Position numbers and translations under genes: made by a program. From Bacteroidaceae bacterium (GTDB lineage: Bacteria; Bacteroidota; Bacteroidia; Bacteroidales; Bacteroidaceae), in the NCBI GenBank assembly GCA_028707655.1, contig JAQWAN010000135.1, positions 1 to 5,919 of the forward strand: a stretch of DNA of 5,919 bases, in the 5' to 3' direction. Each line of letters begins with the position of its first letter. Position 1 is the first letter of the stretch. The notes beneath the pieces are model-generated. The model saw only the letters and a list, made by a program, of their open reading frames with translations, did no database searches and had not been told where the DNA came from. Of this stretch, positions 5,027-5,919 are shown piece after piece.

Positions 5027-5919
5027 TTTTTTTATCCATGTTAGGAGCAGCAGCACCTGCTTCTACCATGGCTGTTAATTCCGAGGTGAATACAGTCCAG
5101 ATGGATAAAAAAACGAAGAGTGTATCCGGTAGGATCGTCGACGTTAATGGCATGGCCATTATTGGTGCAAACGTTATTGTGAAGGGTACGAGTAATGGAA
5201 CAATTACCGACATCGATGGTAACTTTGTTTTACAAGTACCCGCAGGTTCATCACTTCTTATTTCGTATGTTGGTTATGTCAATAAGACGGTTAAAATAAC
5301 CAATAAATCGGTGTATAAAATTGTTCTTGCAGAAGATGCCGAATTATTAGGCAATGTAGTTGTTGTTGGTTATGGTTCTCAGAAAAAAGAAAACTTAACA
5401 GGTGCAGTGTCTACCGTTGATGTGAATAAAACACTCGATAGTAGACCTATTGCGGATGTGGGTCGTGGTTTACAAGGTACAACCCCAGGTTTGTCTATTA
5501 CGCAACCAAGTGCGGAAGTTGGTACGGATGCAAGTATAAAGATTCGTGGTCAAATAGCTTCTGCTGAGGGTTCTACTGCACCACTTATCTTATTGGATAA
5601 TGTGGAGATTCCTTCTCTTCAATTGATTAATCCAGATGATATTGCTTCTATCTCTATCTTAAAAGATGCTGCATCTGTTTCTATCTATGGTAGTAAAGGT
5701 GCTTTTGGTGTTGTTTTAATTACTTCCAAAAAAGGATCAAAAAAGGAAGGTGTTAATGTGAGCTATTCTGGTAATATTTCTTGGCAAAACCCAGCTAAAA
5801 AGAGCCATATGGGTGGTGTTGATGCCATGGAATATGCACTTCTTGCTACTGAAAATGCAGGTGGATCTGTTACGGGTGCTTTTTACATGATAACACGTGA
5901 GGGAGTGGACCGCGCAAAA
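5023..5919 (+). CDS. SusC/RagA-family TonB-linked outer-membrane receptor (partial; 5' end probably frameshifted)
   Basis: The frame is open from ATG 5023 to the window edge (299 codons of a protein normally near 1000 residues). Counting from 5023, residues 1-17 (MIFLSMLGAAAPASTMA) are the hydrophobic core and cleavage region of a signal peptide that lacks its positive N-terminus. Residues about 33-103 are a carboxypeptidase-D regulatory-like domain (VSGRIVDVNGMAIIGANVIVKG, DIDGNFVLQVPAG, SYVGYV). VVVVGYGSQKKENLTGAVS follows at about 112-130, the TonB-box and plug start typical of SusC/RagA. The plug continues through GLQGTTPGLSI, IKIRGQ, PLILLDNVEIP and ISILKDAASVSIYGSKGAFGVVLITSKKG. The family imports oligosaccharides or peptides with a SusD-like lipoprotein, which would lie beyond the window. 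The substrate cannot be told. There is no sign of B12 control here. Confidence 0.85.
   Translation, partial: MIFLSMLGAAAPASTMAVNSEVNTVQMDKKTKSVSGRIVDVNGMAIIGANVIVKGTSNGTITDIDGNFVLQVPAGSSLLISYVGYVNKTVKITNKSVYKIVLAEDAELLGNVVVVGYGSQKKENLTGAVSTVDVNKTLDSRPIADVGRGLQGTTPGLSITQPSAEVGTDASIKIRGQIASAEGSTAPLILLDNVEIPSLQLINPDDIASISILKDAASVSIYGSKGAFGVVLITSKKGSKKEGVNVSYSGNISWQNPAKKSHMGGVDAMEYALLATENAGGSVTGAFYMITREGVDRAK

Overview
The window looks like chromosomal DNA from a member of the Bacteroidota, most likely Bacteroidales. Three things point there: promoters of the TTTG-N19-TAnnTTTG type, A-rich leaders without clear Shine-Dalgarno sequences, and the protein families present (SusC/RagA-type TonB-linked receptor, DUF3805/DUF3806 protein, and a surface protein ending in what looks like a type IX secretion sorting domain). 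Genus cannot be fixed from the sequence alone.

The left two thirds (1-3800, minus strand) is a vitamin B12 acquisition locus of two separately controlled transcription units. Read in the direction of transcription, the first has a promoter (3797-3767), a cobalamin riboswitch (3760-3582), a bulged hairpin (3570-3543), a long leader with inverted repeats, and a 742-residue exported multidomain protein (3408-1180), ending in a terminator hairpin (1145-1113). The second has the same arrangement: promoter (1070-1040), cobalamin riboswitch (1032-864), bulged hairpin (842-823), then a BtuB-type outer-membrane cobalamin receptor that starts at 808 and runs off the left edge. The two control regions share promoter spacing, aptamer core, and a hairpin with an identical seven-base loop but different stem sequences, so the hairpin is probably a working part of the switch. 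The 742-residue protein combines an N-terminal domain with a WGYRWDG motif, a DUF5074/YncE-like beta-propeller, an Ig-like domain and a T9SS-like C-terminus. It is a good candidate for a surface cobamide-binding partner of BtuB, comparable in role to the BtuG lipoproteins of gut Bacteroides but apparently exported another way.

The right third is on the plus strand. A 270-residue DUF3805/DUF3806 protein of unknown function (3973-4785) is followed by a terminator hairpin (4813-4845). A new promoter (-7 element at 4965-4972) then leads into a SusC/RagA-type TonB-linked receptor that runs off the right edge. Its 5' end appears to carry a one-base deletion: the expected start at 5000 reads only eight codons, while one added A would join it to a complete, typical signal peptide in the receptor frame. 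This may be a mutation, a phase-variable A-run or a sequencing error.
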